Shown here: one piece after another, positions 1 to 9,789 of the stretch | Layout: each line of letters starts with the position of its first letter | How positions within the stretch are numbered: the first letter of the stretch is position 1 | NCBI GenBank assembly: GCA_009667805.1 | Contig: CM019063.1 | Coordinates: forward strand, 356,466,307-356,530,306 | DNA from: Leptobrachium leishanense | Taxonomy: Eukaryota > Chordata > Amphibia > Anura > Megophryidae | Reading direction: 5' to 3' | Length of the DNA: 64,000 nt | Notes under the pieces: generated by a model | Databases searched by the model: none | What the model saw: the letters and a program-made list of their open reading frames with translations, nothing else | What the model was told of the DNA's origin: nothing | Program-made: the position numbers and the translations under genes

Positions 1-953
1 ACGTGACGGAGATTCTTGTGGCTTGGCATCCCAAAAGCGAAAGCAAGAGATCGGAACTAGATGATTCTTCCGATTAACGGCACATGCTCCCGCTGATCAG
101 AGCCTTTCAGAGAAACGTGTCCTATACAAATGAATCTTTAACTCTTAAATGTCCAGGGGCAGGAATCCACCTGGGTCCTGCATCAATCCTTCCAGTACAT
201 AAGGAGAAAAAATAAAACAAAACAACACATTCACATTAATACTCAAACCACAATATTAAAAAAACCTAAAAGAATATAAAAAAGAATTAGAAAATCTAAA
301 CATGGAGAAAGAAACACTGCTTAGAGACAAATTTTTATATCCATATCAATGTTCAAACTACCTGACTTCCATGTACCCATTTTGTATATCCACTCTGTCT
401 CTTTTTTAGCTAAACACTTCACAAAATCCCCTCCTCTCCAGTCTTTCTTTACTAGATCAATCCCTAACCATTTAAAATTCCTTAATGTATATTGAGAACA
501 ATTGTTACAGTGTACTGGGACACTATGGTCTGTTTTTTCTTTTTTGATATTTCCCAGATGCTCAAGTATTCTTATTTTCAATTTGCGGGCCATTCTCCCC
601 ACATATTGTGCCCCACAAGGGCATTCCAACAAATATATAACTCCCATACTGTTACGATTGATAAAAGAGTTTATCTCATAAACCTGACCAGTAACATTGC
701 TTTTAAAATTAACCCTTTTACTGTCTTGGGCTATACACGCTCTACAGTTCCCACATTTAAAAAAACCTTTTGGCTTAACAGTATTAAAAATTCCTTCAGG
801 TTTCTCTTTAATTTTTGGAAATTGACTTGGAGCCAAACTATTTTTCACATTCTGGGCTTTCTTGAAGATAACCACAGGGGATTTAGGAATGGTATCCTTT
901 AATATCGGATCTGCTTGCAAAATCGATCAGTGTTTTTTCAATATTCTTCTTAA
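1..953 (-). mobile_element. Penelope-like element, 3' fragment
   Basis: This is the 3' end of a Penelope-like retroelement read on the minus strand. The endonuclease coding part lies at 321-953 and the presumed 3' untranslated part at 1-320. At 953/954 it joins the truncated LTR of another retroelement, so its reverse transcriptase half is missing. The last few hundred bases show no clear hammerhead-like core, unlike the Penelope copy near 58 kb. The element may continue past the window start. Confidence 0.75.
321..953 (-). pseudogene. Penelope-like GIY-YIG endonuclease domain (5'-truncated)
   Basis: This encodes the C-terminal part of a Penelope-type polyprotein, whose endonuclease nicks target DNA during retrotransposition. 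In the 199-codon open stretch ending at 321, a cysteine cluster (FKCGNCRAC, residues ~54-62) precedes the GIY-YIG core (VIYLLECPCGAQYVGR, ~94-109) and the downstream arginine/histidine region (RILEH). Recognisable Penelope sequence continues upstream to about 950 (LRRILKKH) but is separated by an in-frame TGA, probably replacing a tryptophan. The reverse transcriptase is absent. Family assignment rests on the endonuclease motif and the spacing of the cysteine cluster; the exact clade (Neptune, Poseidon or Penelope proper) is not settled. Confidence 0.8.
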
Positions 954-1048
954 TTGTTGCTGCTGTATGCAGGTTACAGGGCAGGAGCAGTACAGGTTGT
1001 GTACCACCAGGGGGTTTTCCAGTAGTGTTACAGTGAAGGATCCTGACA
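954..1048 (-). repeat. Truncated 3' LTR of the short LTR element
   Basis: This is a ~95-bp copy of the start of the LTR at 2787-2883, sharing TGTCAGGATCC and the block around GTGTACCACCAGGGGG (plus-strand text). A polypurine tract lies directly upstream at 1049-1060. It ends abruptly where Penelope sequence begins. Confidence 0.65.
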
Positions 1049-1104
1049 GTACTCCCCCTTCAGAGTCACACACTGGGTGACCAAGAACTGGCTGTAGCTG
1101 GATG

Positions 1105-1854
1105 TCAGCGGGCAGGAGGAGAATACGTCCAATTTCCTGATACAGGGTCCTGTGCGGGTATAGCAAAGACCCCCTGGACAGTATAAGAATCCAGGTTTCC
1201 AGGTGGAGTATCTGGACGTGTACAAGTGCCATGGCCTCGTAGACTCCTGGAAACAGAGGGACACCGGTAGGAGGCTGGGTTACCAGGGATCTTTGTGCCC
1301 AAATAGGCAGATGGCATAGGGACAGGTGTAGCCTGTAGCTTATCCTGGGCCCCTCCAGCATTGGGTATGGTAGCACAGGTCTGGAGACGGTTTTTCCTCT
1401 GTTGTCTTGGGGCCTTAGATCTGGATTTCTTACAGGTGTCACTCTCCAGGGTGTTGGGGACAACAGAATTGTTCGCCATGCTGATGCCCACATATTCAGA
1501 TGGCACCAAGGTAGGTATGTAGTCCTCACAGGTGTTCCACTCATGATCAGACTCTTCACTGGGTGGATCGAGGTTATGCCAAGCTCTCATATGGGGTGAG
1601 GTGGTGGCAGCCTCCACCCGTCCTCCCTCGTAGGTAAGCTGGTCAGCATAGTGGTATCCCTTGGTACCTGCTCTGGATCTGAATAATGAGAGGCTAGGTG
1701 GCCAAATGGCAAAAAAATCACACAGAGGGTCATAACCAACACCTTCAACTTCACGGATGGCCACATCTTGCTGGCTGAGAGTGGTGGAAGTTGTGGTTGT
1801 ACCTGTAATCTGTATGCACATAACCTCCATAGGGAGCGGAGGTTCTGGTTCCAC
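1105..1854 (-). CDS. Unidentified open stretch between gag remnant and 3' LTR
   Basis: An uninterrupted 249-codon minus-strand stretch, rich in Thr, Ser and Pro, lies between the zinc-knuckle remnant and the polypurine tract of the short LTR element. I do not recognise protease (no DTG/DSG), reverse transcriptase or integrase motifs. It could be element-specific coding sequence, filler in a non-autonomous element, or a chance open frame. Two overlapping minus-strand frames are also open here, so coding status is uncertain. Confidence 0.25.
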   Translation of the reverse strand: MEPEPPLPMEVMCIQITGTTTTSTTLSQQDVAIREVEGVGYDPLCDFFAIWPPSLSLFRSRAGTKGYHYADQLTYEGGRVEAATTSPHMRAWHNLDPPSEESDHEWNTCEDYIPTLVPSEYVGISMANNSVVPNTLESDTCKKSRSKAPRQQRKNRLQTCATIPNAGGAQDKLQATPVPMPSAYLGTKIPGNPASYRCPSVSRSLRGHGTCTRPDTPPGNLDSYTVQGVFAIPAQDPVSGNWTYSPPAR

Positions 1855-1949
1855 AGGTGTACTTTCAAAGGAAGAACTGGATCTGGCTCCATGGGCATAG
1901 TAGTCTCTGACTCCATAGAAATTTCAGACTCCCCCTGATCATAGATGGA

Positions 1950-2510
1950 CTACAGAGATACCCGGTTCCTGAGCGCAGTGGGCACGGATCTTCCGGGGGC
2001 AGGTCTGGGTGCAGGAGGTTTTGATTCTGGAGATCTCCTGGGCACTGGAAGTTTCCTGGAGGCCAGTTTGGGCAGGGGTACCGGCTTAGGGCTGACAGGT
2101 TTTAACACAGTAGCAGGCCTGGGAGCCTGAGGTTGCTGCAGAGTTCTATGCACTGGAGCGTGTTTGGGACTAGCAGCAGACTTTGGCAGTCGCTTGACAT
2201 TTGTGGTTCTGGGAGGTTTTACTGGGCAATTTGAGACCCAATGTGACCCTACCCCGCAGTACAGGGTGAGGTTGTCTGTCGTCTCCTGGCACATTCTTTG
2301 AGGGACAATGGGTCTCTGTACTTGCTACCTAAAGGTATACGCTCCTTAGGTGAGTGTCCCCGTCGATTGCGGAGCAAGCTCTCCACCATTGCAGCAAAGC
2401 TTTTCAGCACCTCCTGGAGACATAGCAGGGTAGATTGCAGGACTGCGGGTTCATTTAGTTTTGGCTGGTTCATTCTAACTGAACTGGGTTGGTACCTGGG
2501 TGGCACCTGG
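1950..2510 (-). pseudogene. gag-like remnant with CCHC zinc knuckle
   Basis: Read on the minus strand, an N-terminal stretch beginning MNQPKLNEP is followed within about 80 codons by a CCHC knuckle (YCGVGSHWVSNCPVK, near 2230-2270) in a shifted frame. A proline/lysine/arginine-rich segment follows down to about 1950. In Ty3/gypsy Gag the capsid domain normally lies between these parts; here there is no room for it, so most capsid sequence has been lost or was never present. The knuckle would bind RNA during packaging. At least one frame change is needed, so the copy is not functional. Confidence 0.55.
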
Positions 2511-2529
2511 ATAGCAGGGGTATGAACTC

Positions 2530-2883
2530 AGGATGCAGTGTCCTGCACAGATAAGCAGGTGGGTAGGGATATGGAGGATGATGTGGAAATAAACTAACCA
2601 GTGATTTTCAGAAGGATAATGGTGAAGTTGCAGGAAGCAGAAATAATAAACAGGAACAGATGGGTACAGCAGAGCAGCGAGTAAACAGCACTTCACTCTC
2701 TCAGCACAAGAGCTGCAATGAACCAGCAAAGGTCTGGCTGGGGCGTGGTGCCTTTATTCTGTGTGTTTGTCAGGTGTTTGGTGTTTAACTGTTGCTGCTG
2801 TATGCAGGTTACAGGGCAGGAGCAGTACAGGACGTGTACCACCAGGGGGGTTTCCAGGATGGTTACAGCCAAGGATCCTGACA
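2530..2883 (-). repeat. 5' LTR of the short LTR element
   Basis: The upstream edge (2883) begins TGTCAGG. The downstream edge is set only approximately, before the first gag-like ATG near 2470, because the 3' LTR copy is too truncated to compare. The first ~97 bp match 954-1048. The primer-binding site is not resolved. Confidence 0.5.
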
Positions 2884-4240
2884 AGTAACCATGAAGAGTA
2901 AGTCATCAGCATAAGTTGAGACTTTGTGGCACGAGTTGTGACCCTCGATCCCCGAGATATCTCCGTTTCGACGAATCACCTCCAACAACGGTTCGAGGGT
3001 CAGAGTTAACAGGAGGGGGGACAGTGGACAACCCAGGTGGATCCTGTTATGAATGTCCATCACGCCCAACAATGCCTTGTTAGCCCGAACACGTGCCATG
3101 GGGCGTCATAAAGCGCAGTTAACCACCTGAGAAAAGGCCCCCCAATCCAGACTCGTCGCAAGACAGCGAACATAAAGCTCCAGCGTACTCTATCAAAAGC
3201 CTTCTCCACGTCGGTGGAGAGCAGAAGGAGGCCAGTATGTGAAGCGTGAGCAAGACCGATTGCTCCCAGAGCACGGGTCATTGTGTCTCGAGCTTCTCTC
3301 CCAGGCACAAAGCCCACTTGGTCCGGATGCACCAAGAAAGGTAGAAGAGGCGCGAGACGAGATGCCATAATCTTAGCTCAAATTTTGATGTCCGTGTTCA
3401 TCAAAGAGATAGGTCTGTAGTTGCAGACGTCTGATCTGTCTTTCCCTAGTGGCCGAAAGCATATGGTTGTGGAGAGTTGCCCCTTTACAGAGAGCAGAAA
3501 AGAGGGCCACCAAGCGAGGTGTCAATGTAGAAGAGAAGGTCTGATAATATTCTGCCGGCAGGCCATCAGGGCCCAGCACTTGCCCTTCTTAAGGCCTGCT
3601 AGGGCAGATTGGATCTCAGCGTCCTCAATCGGTGCGTCTAAGATGGAGGATGTTGCTGGAGGAAGGGTGCGAGCTACAGTATCCGACAAATAGTCGGCAA
3701 TCATGGTCAAAGAGGGCCCCGAATCCGACTCTAAATCCATGCCATAAAGGCCCTGATAAAAGTGCCGAAATTCCTTCAACATGTAATCTGGGCGAGAGGT
3801 AACAGTTCCATCTGGAAGTTGGAGCTTAGCAATGTATGTCGCATCTCGACGTTTCCAAAGTATGCGAGTGGGGAGTCTGCAAGGCTTATTCTCGCAAAGC
3901 GTGAAATTACATTTGGTCTTGTATGCCACAAAGCGAACATCCGCATCTAGCAAGCCATCAAGCTCTCGGCTTTTAGCCGTCAGGGATGCGTAGTCGGAAT
4001 CAAGTGCAGAGGAGTGGTGAGTCAATTCCAGATCGCGTATCTCAGACAGCAAATTCTGTATGGTCTCAGAACGGTTCTTCTTAAACGCAGTAGACCGTCT
4101 AATAAAAACTCTGCGAACTACCGCCTTGTGTGCCTCCCAGAGGGTAGACACAGAGATATCAGGGGTCTAATTTTCAGCCAAATAGGAGCGAAGGCAGGTG
4201 TCAGCATCTGCAACAAAAGTCGGGTCATGGAACAAAGATG
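2884..4240 (-). pseudogene. Tx1/L1-like LINE ORF2 fragment (linker and reverse transcriptase)
   Basis: Minus-strand pieces at about 3522-4240, 3373-3579, 3060-3368 and 2884-3099 line up as one LINE ORF2 in several frames. Order: endonuclease-RT linker, the GPDGLPAEYY block, HPDQVGFVPGREARD, the DVEKAFDRVRW block (motif A region), GCPLSPLL (motif B) and YADD (2902-2913). An in-frame TAG lies near 4170 and several frameshifts are present. The sequence stops just after YADD, where the LTR element begins, so thumb and C-terminal domains are missing. The wording of these motifs is typical of vertebrate L1/Tx1 elements. It is inactive. Confidence 0.8.
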
Positions 4241-4455
4241 TGTTCTATACATTATACAGAGAAGGGTATTAATTAATGCAGGAGGATGTTATATACATTA
4301 TACAGAGAGGGGTATTGATGCAGGTGGATGTTCTATACATTAAACAGAGAGGGGTATTAATTAATGCAGGAGGATGTTCTATACATCTATACATTATACA
4401 GACAGGGGTAATAATTAATGCAGGAGGGTGTTCTATACATTATACAGAGAGGAGC
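4236..4455 (+). repeat. Tandem repeat, ~46-bp unit
   Basis: About 4.7 imperfect copies of a unit containing TACATTATACAGAGAGG, GTATTAATTAATGCAGGAG and GATGTTCTA. Copies differ by small deletions and a short internal duplication. No coding signal. Confidence 0.8.
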
Positions 4456-4477
4456 ATTTTTTTTAGCCCTTTAAATC

Positions 4478-4770
4478 TAGTGGCTGTGAGCGCTGAGATC
4501 AGCTGCTTGTTACATTATCTCTCAGTACAATTTATCAGGCTCAGCTGTTACAGTAACTGAATGCTGCTCATCACAGCGCTCAGAGTTTTAGTAAAACAAG
4601 GAAATAATATTGCTATAACCTATTATATATAAAAATATTATTTACTAGTTTTACTGAAACTCTGAGCACTGTGATGAGTAGCAGTTAGTGACTGTAACAG
4701 CTTTGCCTGACACATTGTGCTGAGAGTGAGAGATACTGTAACAAGCAGCTGATCTCTGCCCTCTGAGGAG
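4478..4770. repeat. Foldback (imperfect inverted repeat)
   Basis: The left arm (~4478-4600) is matched in reverse complement by the right arm (~4647-4770). Examples are CTGAGATCAGCTGCTTGT against ACAAGCAGCTGATCTCTG, and CTCAGAGTTTTAGTAAAAC against GTTTTACTGAAACTCTGAG. The AT-rich spacer of ~45 bp is itself partly self-complementary. It looks like a degenerate palindromic MITE; ends and target duplication are not clear. Confidence 0.65.
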
Positions 4771-5315
4771 CCACTGCAATAGTAATTGTATCTGCTGGTT
4801 TTCGGATGAATCAAATTAGTTTTCATACTAAAGAACTGAAAACTAATTTCTTTATCAACTAAATAATCCATTAGTTAAAAACAAGATTTCGTACTGTGCA
4901 CATGTCTACTAATAACAATATAACAGCATATTAACAGAGTATGGCACTCTACCACAGGGGATGCTTGGAAAAAATTTGTGGGAGAAATAAGTGCCGGATG
5001 ACACATGGTACAGTACCGCACTCGGAGGTGAGGCACAGAAATTATTGTTCAAAAAAAATATAGCCCTCGATGTCGGGGCTAACAATAAGTACATTGCCTC
5101 GCATGGAGGTGAGGTGCAAAAAGCACCAATGCAGATCGCCACGTACATTTTATGTCAAGGTACAGGGCCCTGCAGCGGAAAGAGTGAAGAACTTGTATAT
5201 CCACTTGCAGGGGAAAGGGCGAAAGAACCAACAGCTCTAAATGTAGGGGGAAGGGAAAATCCCACCACAACATTCCCCCATGTGGAGTTGTATAAGGTCT
5301 GAGATATGTGGCATA
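4771..5315. other. No recognisable feature
   Basis: Moderately AT-rich sequence without a supported gene or repeat family. A GAGGTGAGG(T/C) motif recurs around 5026 and 5107 and might be decayed zinc-finger or tandem repeat sequence, but I cannot show it. Confidence 0.4.
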
Positions 5316-5319
5316 GGGA

Positions 5320-6010
5320 GAATCTGTCCCACTGTTAGCATATCTTCCAGTGGGAGTCTTTCCATTGTTCGACAAGCTGTGGGTTGGGGTAAAGCATTTC
5401 CCACATGTAGTGTATAAAAGTCATAAGAGTCAATTTATAGTTGTTGGAATGTAAGACTTGGACAAAACATTTTCCGCATTCAGGGTATTCAAGAGATTGG
5501 TTTCCCATGCCGATTCGTGAATGGTCCTTAAAAGAAGTAACATAGGTAAAACATTTTCCTTGTATAGTACGTATAAAATGTGTTCCTCCTGTGGAAATCC
5601 GTATGTGTACTGCAATATGCTAGCATAAAACATTTGCCTTTTTCAGCACATTTGAAAGTCTGGTCTCTCGTGCAGAGTCATAAGAGGTCGGTGAGATATG
5701 TGGCATAGGTAAACCAGTTCCCACTTTTAGCGCATTCTCCAGTGGGAGCCTCTCCATGGTTCGGAAGTTGGGGGGTTGGGCTAAAACATTTCCCACATTC
5801 GGCGTATGAAAGTTTTTTTTGCCAATGTGAGTCATTTTATGGTTCTTGGTAAGTAAGACTAGGGGCAAAACATTTTCCGCATTCAGGGCATTCAATAGAT
5901 TGGTCTCCCATGCTGATTTGTATATGGTCTTTTAGAGAGGCGGCACAAGTAAAACATTTCCCACATGTAGTGCCAATAAAACATGGTCCACCCATGGAAA
6001 CCATTGTATG
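5320..6010 (-). pseudogene. Decayed C2H2 zinc-finger array
   Basis: Read on the minus strand, the phrase 'cys-gly-lys-cys-phe' recurs about every 84 or 168 bp (e.g. CGKCFTCAASLKDH and CPECGKCFAPSL within 5850-5990). This is the spacing of tandem C2H2 fingers. The usual TGEKP linkers are changed to forms such as GDQSIE, several Cys/His positions are lost, and stops and frameshifts break the array. C2H2 fingers bind DNA, and large clusters of such genes are common in amphibian genomes. This is a relic of one, possibly a last exon or a retrocopy; no KRAB or other effector domain is seen. Confidence 0.7.
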
Positions 6011-6404
6011 TGCTTCAATTAGTGGGGCATAACAAAAACCATCACTCATAGTCAGCACATCCACAGCACCTGAAATCCTGACTCTCACCTGCAGATAGGG
6101 GACAGGGCCGTGTAGAGCAGTATTAAAGGGCCTCTACGTGAGCCCTCAGGGTGTATGGTAGTCTTCCACAGCAGGGTCTGGTTGTGTCGGGGCTCTGTCC
6201 CGGGTCGACGCTGCTGACCACGGGATCTCTGCCTACGGACTCCAGGCGTGACCAGTGGTGTATTTCAGCAGCCCTCCAGCTCCCAATCCCAAACACTAAG
6301 CGACGTCAGATCCATCGCCGTCACGAAGGCAGGGACATTCGCTGGGTGGCATATGGTATGTTGTACTCCATTCTTCTGAGCTGACAGGGTGAAAGGAAAG
6401 CTAC
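6011..6404. other. No recognisable feature
   Basis: This lies between the zinc-finger relic and the L1-like ORF1. It may contain further sequence of the same LINE (the region after ORF1), but no endonuclease motif could be read. Confidence 0.35.
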
Positions 6405-7260
6405 ATCGTTACTGAATGTCAGCTTGGCGTAGGGCCTGGGTCGCAGGATGTAAGCAACATCTGGCTGACAGAGTGAAGGGAGACAAGTCCTTGGAAGAAT
6501 TCCATGGTGTTACTGTGGAAGGCCAACGAACGGGATGACCGCGACTCTGCCATGATCCTCTCCTTAAGTGCATAGTTTGGCAGGCAGCATATGATGTCCC
6601 GGGGCGGTGCGGTGGGTGTGGGCGCAAGGCCCTGTGGACTCTGTCCATAGGGATCTCATCGGGAGACTGCCAGCCTAGTACCATGCAGAAGGCCTCATTC
6701 AATAGGGTGTGCAAATCCTCTGGACCCTCTGATTCTTCCAGGCTGCGGACGCGGATATTATGACCCCAGCCCTGGTGGACAAGGTCTTCAATGCAGCGTT
6801 GTAACTCACCGAAAGCTGCCGGGGGAGGCGCCTGAACAGGTGGATGGTTCGCCCTGTTTTCTATCCGGTCCTCTCTAGATGCTAGAGCCTCGACATCCGT
6901 CCAGACCTCTCTGATGTCGCCAGCAAAGCTCTCATGGAGGTCCGTAACCAGGTCTGTAAGGTCGGCTTTAATAGGGAGAGCCAAAATTAGACACTCCAGG
7001 CAGCGAATAGCCTCAGTGGGGTCTGATGGCGGGTGCGGGGTAGAAGGACCTCCCACCATCTTGTCACGTGGAGAGGCCAGAGCTGCAGACGGAATCTGGC
7101 TAATAATAATAATAGCTGGCCCGTAGCATGGGTCGGTCGGTGTGTGGGGGGCTTAGGGGTGTGCAGCTTCAGTTTGCCACGCAACATGACCAAGGGCGGC
7201 AATAAGAAGTAGCTTATCATCGGAGGGGATTCAGGAGCTCTATTCCTTTGTGGCCATCTT
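6405..7260 (-). pseudogene. Tx1/L1-like LINE ORF1 fragment with 5' region
   Basis: The minus strand encodes an L1-type ORF1 protein, an RNA-binding chaperone of the LINE ribonucleoprotein. The readable part (about 6409-7059) holds an N-terminal helical region with acidic and Arg/Glu stretches (EALASREDRIENRA, coiled-coil-like). The conserved RNA-binding core follows: NIRVRSLEESEG, then EIPMDRVHRALRP. Near 6590 the frame is lost, but the next block, equivalent to PPRDIICC, is readable in another frame. Upstream on the minus strand is CAAGATGGCC (~7243-7252), of a kind found near L1 5' ends. ORF2 is not adjacent, so this copy is truncated. Confidence 0.75.
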
Positions 7261-7732
7261 GGTCTCAGGTCAGGACATGCCCCAATTCCTGTGCAATTTC
7301 ATGGTAATTCGGCTATTCAAAACGCTGTCGATTCACCAAATATTGGCGAATTGCCAGTGAAACTCAGTGCAATTTGGCAGCAGTAAAATTCCCCATAGAG
7401 AAGTAATGGTTAACCTATTCAGAGGACACCAAACAGCAGAGAAGAGTTGGCTAAATGCCCAGATTTTTTGAGGTTTTGTTTGACAGGTTTAAACATTTTA
7501 AATCCAGGGGTCGTGTCCTCACCTCTGACCATAATGGGCGCTTGTTAGCTGGGCTCCTCCATGCACGTCACAGATAATTATCTGTCCCTCATCTACCTGC
7601 ATAATGGGCAACAACAGGTGACTCACTCAGGCTCCTGGTCCCTCGAAGGATCATTCTGGCTCACCGCAGACCAGCATCCGTGGCTATTTATCACCACAGC
7701 AGGGCCCATCAGCTTTCTTCGAGGCATCCAAT
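7261..7732. other. No recognisable feature
   Basis: Unique-looking sequence between two oppositely oriented L1-like ORF1 fragments. It may hold their 5' untranslated regions; nothing is supported. Confidence 0.35.
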
Positions 7733-8270
7733 ATGGCAGCCGCGACTCCATCCACCCTCCGCATGCAGCGCCTGGGAGCCCCAATCTGACCTTCAGCAGC
7801 TGCTCCGTTTGCTGCCCACCAGGGAATGATCTAGCTGCTGTCACATGGCATATGCACCTCTCTCTCTGGTGAAATCCTGCAGGTACGGCAGGACATTCAG
7901 GGCCTCACGCAACCTGTTGAGGTGGAGGAGGGGCAGCGAGCACAGGAGGGGGTTATCCAAGCATACTCATTACAGCTTGCTACACATCACCACTTGCTTC
8001 AGATCCTCATGGCGCAGGTTGAAGATTTGGAAAATAGGGCTCGGCGCAACAATATCAGAATGCGAAGCGGGATACCGACAATCTTCGCTGAACCCTGACT
8101 CACTTATTTAATGTGCTGCCTAATGAGCTCCTAATACCACTGTAGAAATGGAATGCTGGCACCAAGCTCTGAGGCATAGGGGTCTGTCTGGGGGTCCCCT
8201 CCGTGATGTCATTTGTTGCATACTTTGCTTTGTCATCAAAGCAAGGAAATTTACCTTCTATTCAAATCAC
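7733..8270 (+). pseudogene. L1-like LINE ORF1 fragment, plus strand
   Basis: A plus-strand relic of an L1-type ORF1. A possible start (ATGGCAGCCGCG, ~7733) is followed by a decayed N-terminal region with stops. A coiled-coil segment (EILQVRQDIQGLTQ, ~7865-7915) and the conserved DLENRARRNNIRMR block (~8020-8065) come next. Further on, RDVICCILCF can be read in another frame (~8200-8235), the counterpart of the core block that follows in L1 ORF1. Stops and frameshifts make it non-functional. It is oriented opposite to the ORF1 fragment at 6.4-7.2 kb and differs in sequence, so it is a separate insertion. Confidence 0.65.
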
Positions 8271-8689
8271 TAGAACCCACTCTGGTGGTTGCAGACTCTA
8301 GCCCAACCTCCTCTGGATTCATCCAGAGAAACACAGGAATGAAGGTTGTGACAGATCTCTGTACCCCGACAGGTTCACATCTGCCAATGCCGCTTCCTTG
8401 CAGGACCCCCATGCAAGGCCGGATTAACATAGGGGCAGATGGAGCGGTCGCTCCAGGCCCCGTTCTAAAAATAGGCCCACAGGAGCTGGTCGACTGATAG
8501 CGAGTGCCGAGTTTGCTTTGATCAGCCCTGCCTGCAGCAGAACCCGGAACTTGGATAAAAACAAAGCATTTCCTTTGAGCAGAGGTTGAGAGGTGGAGCC
8601 GCTCTTTGAAGTCACGTGCTTCCCTGCACAGCGTGAAGAGTTTGAGAAGCTTTTGCTCCAACCACCGGGAGATAACGTGCGGCTTCTGT
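8271..8689. other. Dispersed-repeat-like segment containing GGCCGGATTAA
   Basis: The stretch from about 8408 (AAGGCCGGATTAAC) to the start of the minisatellite looks like the end of a dispersed repeat. A related reversed end (TTAATCCAGCCCTGC) occurs at about 27305-27319 beside the same kind of minisatellite. No coding region. Confidence 0.35.
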
Positions 8690-8783
8690 GTATAGCTCTG
8701 TGTATAGCTGCGTGTGCATCCTCTGTATAGCTGCATGTGCTTGTCCTCTTTGCATATATCCTCTCTGCATGTATGTGTCCTCT
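8690..8783 (+). repeat. Minisatellite, ~23-30-bp unit (TCCTCTGTATAGCTGC)
   Basis: A few imperfect copies of TCCTCTGTATAGCTGCATGTG. The same unit makes up the arrays at about 22,935-23,290 and 27,062-27,220. Confidence 0.75.
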
Positions 8784-8859
8784 CATAGGCGTGCGAACGG
8801 GGTGTGCCGGGTGTGCCTAGGCACACCATAATGCCGGCCTGCGGCACATTCTGGGTCCA

Positions 8860-9647
8860 GGCTGGCCGCATCCGATGGATAGCCGCCGGGACCCCTCATC
8901 CCCGCGGGACTGGCGGCAGCCTCTGCTTCCCTGGTGGTCCCTGTGGTTCGTAGGGTGCTGCACTGCGATTTGTGCATGGCACACAGACCGCACAGCACAT
9001 CCCACACTGACACGAGCGGCCGGCGATCTCTGATGACCTGTCACCTGACCGCCGGCGCTTTGACAAAGTCAGTAAGCGCCGGCGGTCAGGTGACAGGTCA
9101 TCAGCGATCGCCGGCCGCTCGTGTCAGTGAGGGATGTGCTGTGCGGTCTGTGTGCCATGCACAGATCGCAGTGCAGCACCCCACGAACCACAGGGACCAC
9201 CAGGGAAGCGGAGGCTGCCGCCAGGCCCGCGGAGATGGGGGTCCCGGTGGCTATCCATTAGGGATGTGCGTTTCGGGTTTCGGAATTTCGGAATTTTCAC
9301 GAAATTTCCCGATTCGTGTTTTCGGATGCGGCCGATTTTCCGAAAAAAAATTTAGATCCGAAAATGGCAGATCCGAAAAGTTTTCCGAGCCGAAACGAAA
9401 TATTTTCGGAATTTTCGAATGTACTTGAAATGTGTCAAATTGAAATTTATTGCTTTGAAACGAGGAGAACAGACGTTCCGAAAAAACGAAAATTTTTGAA
9501 AATATGAAAAGTCGATACAAAAAACGAGCTAAGTGACACGAAAATACAAAAAATGGTCGAAAAGTTTAAAAATCTGAAAAATCGAATCGAACCGAAAAAA
9601 AATCGGTGCACAAGCCTACTATCCATCGGATGCGGTCAGCCGGGTTC
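8860..9647. repeat. Long palindrome with a MITE in its right arm
   Basis: The left arm ~8860-9060 is matched in reverse complement by 9074-9258 plus 9627-9647, around a 13-bp spacer (9061-9073, TGACAAAGTCAGT). The arms are GC-rich (e.g. GACCGCCGGCGCTT against AAGCGCCGGCGGTC) and highly similar by eye. The right arm is split by the hAT-like MITE at 9259-9618, whose removal together with one 8-bp duplication restores the arm. Confidence 0.85.
9259..9618. mobile_element. hAT-like MITE with 8-bp target duplication
   Basis: This 360-bp AT-rich element has terminal inverted repeats TAGGGATGTGC and GCACAAGCCTA (imperfect). It is flanked by perfect 8-bp duplications CTATCCAT (9251-9258 and 9619-9626), the length made by hAT transposases. 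The interior is rich in TTCGG and CGAAA repeats, and no coding capacity is seen. The termini resemble the TAGGGATGAGC ends of the larger hAT copies further along. Confidence 0.8.
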
Positions 9648-9789
9648 CCCCTCCTCGACCCCCCACTCTGTGCCACTGGACCACCAATGATTCATATTCA
9701 GCCTCCTCCCTGCAAGCAAAAAAACAAACAAAGGTAAGCAGGAGAGGGGGCGATTTTTATATATCAAAAATATTTTTAATAGTGTATTC

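Larger units (their letters stand above)
954..2883 (-). mobile_element. Short LTR retrotransposon without pol, minus strand
   Basis: Two direct copies of a sequence starting TGTCAGGATCCTT on the minus strand lie at about 2883 down to 2787 and 1048 down to 954. A purine tract (minus-strand AAGGGGGAGTAC, 1049-1060) sits immediately before the second copy, as expected for PPT and 3' LTR. Between them lie a gag-like start, a zinc knuckle and a proline-rich stretch, but no reverse transcriptase or integrase. The 3' LTR is cut after ~95 bp by Penelope sequence. The element interrupts a Tx1/L1-like ORF2 at 2883/2884. It is either a non-autonomous gypsy-like element or an internally deleted copy. Confidence 0.65.

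Noticed and set aside
90..120. Hammerhead-like CTGATCAGAG...GAGAAACG in the first Penelope fragment
   Set aside because: It reads on the strand opposite the element and lacks the required G in the CUGANGA core and a good stem II.
1950..2130. Plus-strand glycine-rich ORF
   Set aside because: Antisense of the proline-rich tail of the minus-strand gag remnant.
8408..8500. SINE (tRNA-derived) at the GGCCGGATTAA segment
   Set aside because: No A/B box promoter pair or tRNA fold could be read; left as an unnamed dispersed repeat.
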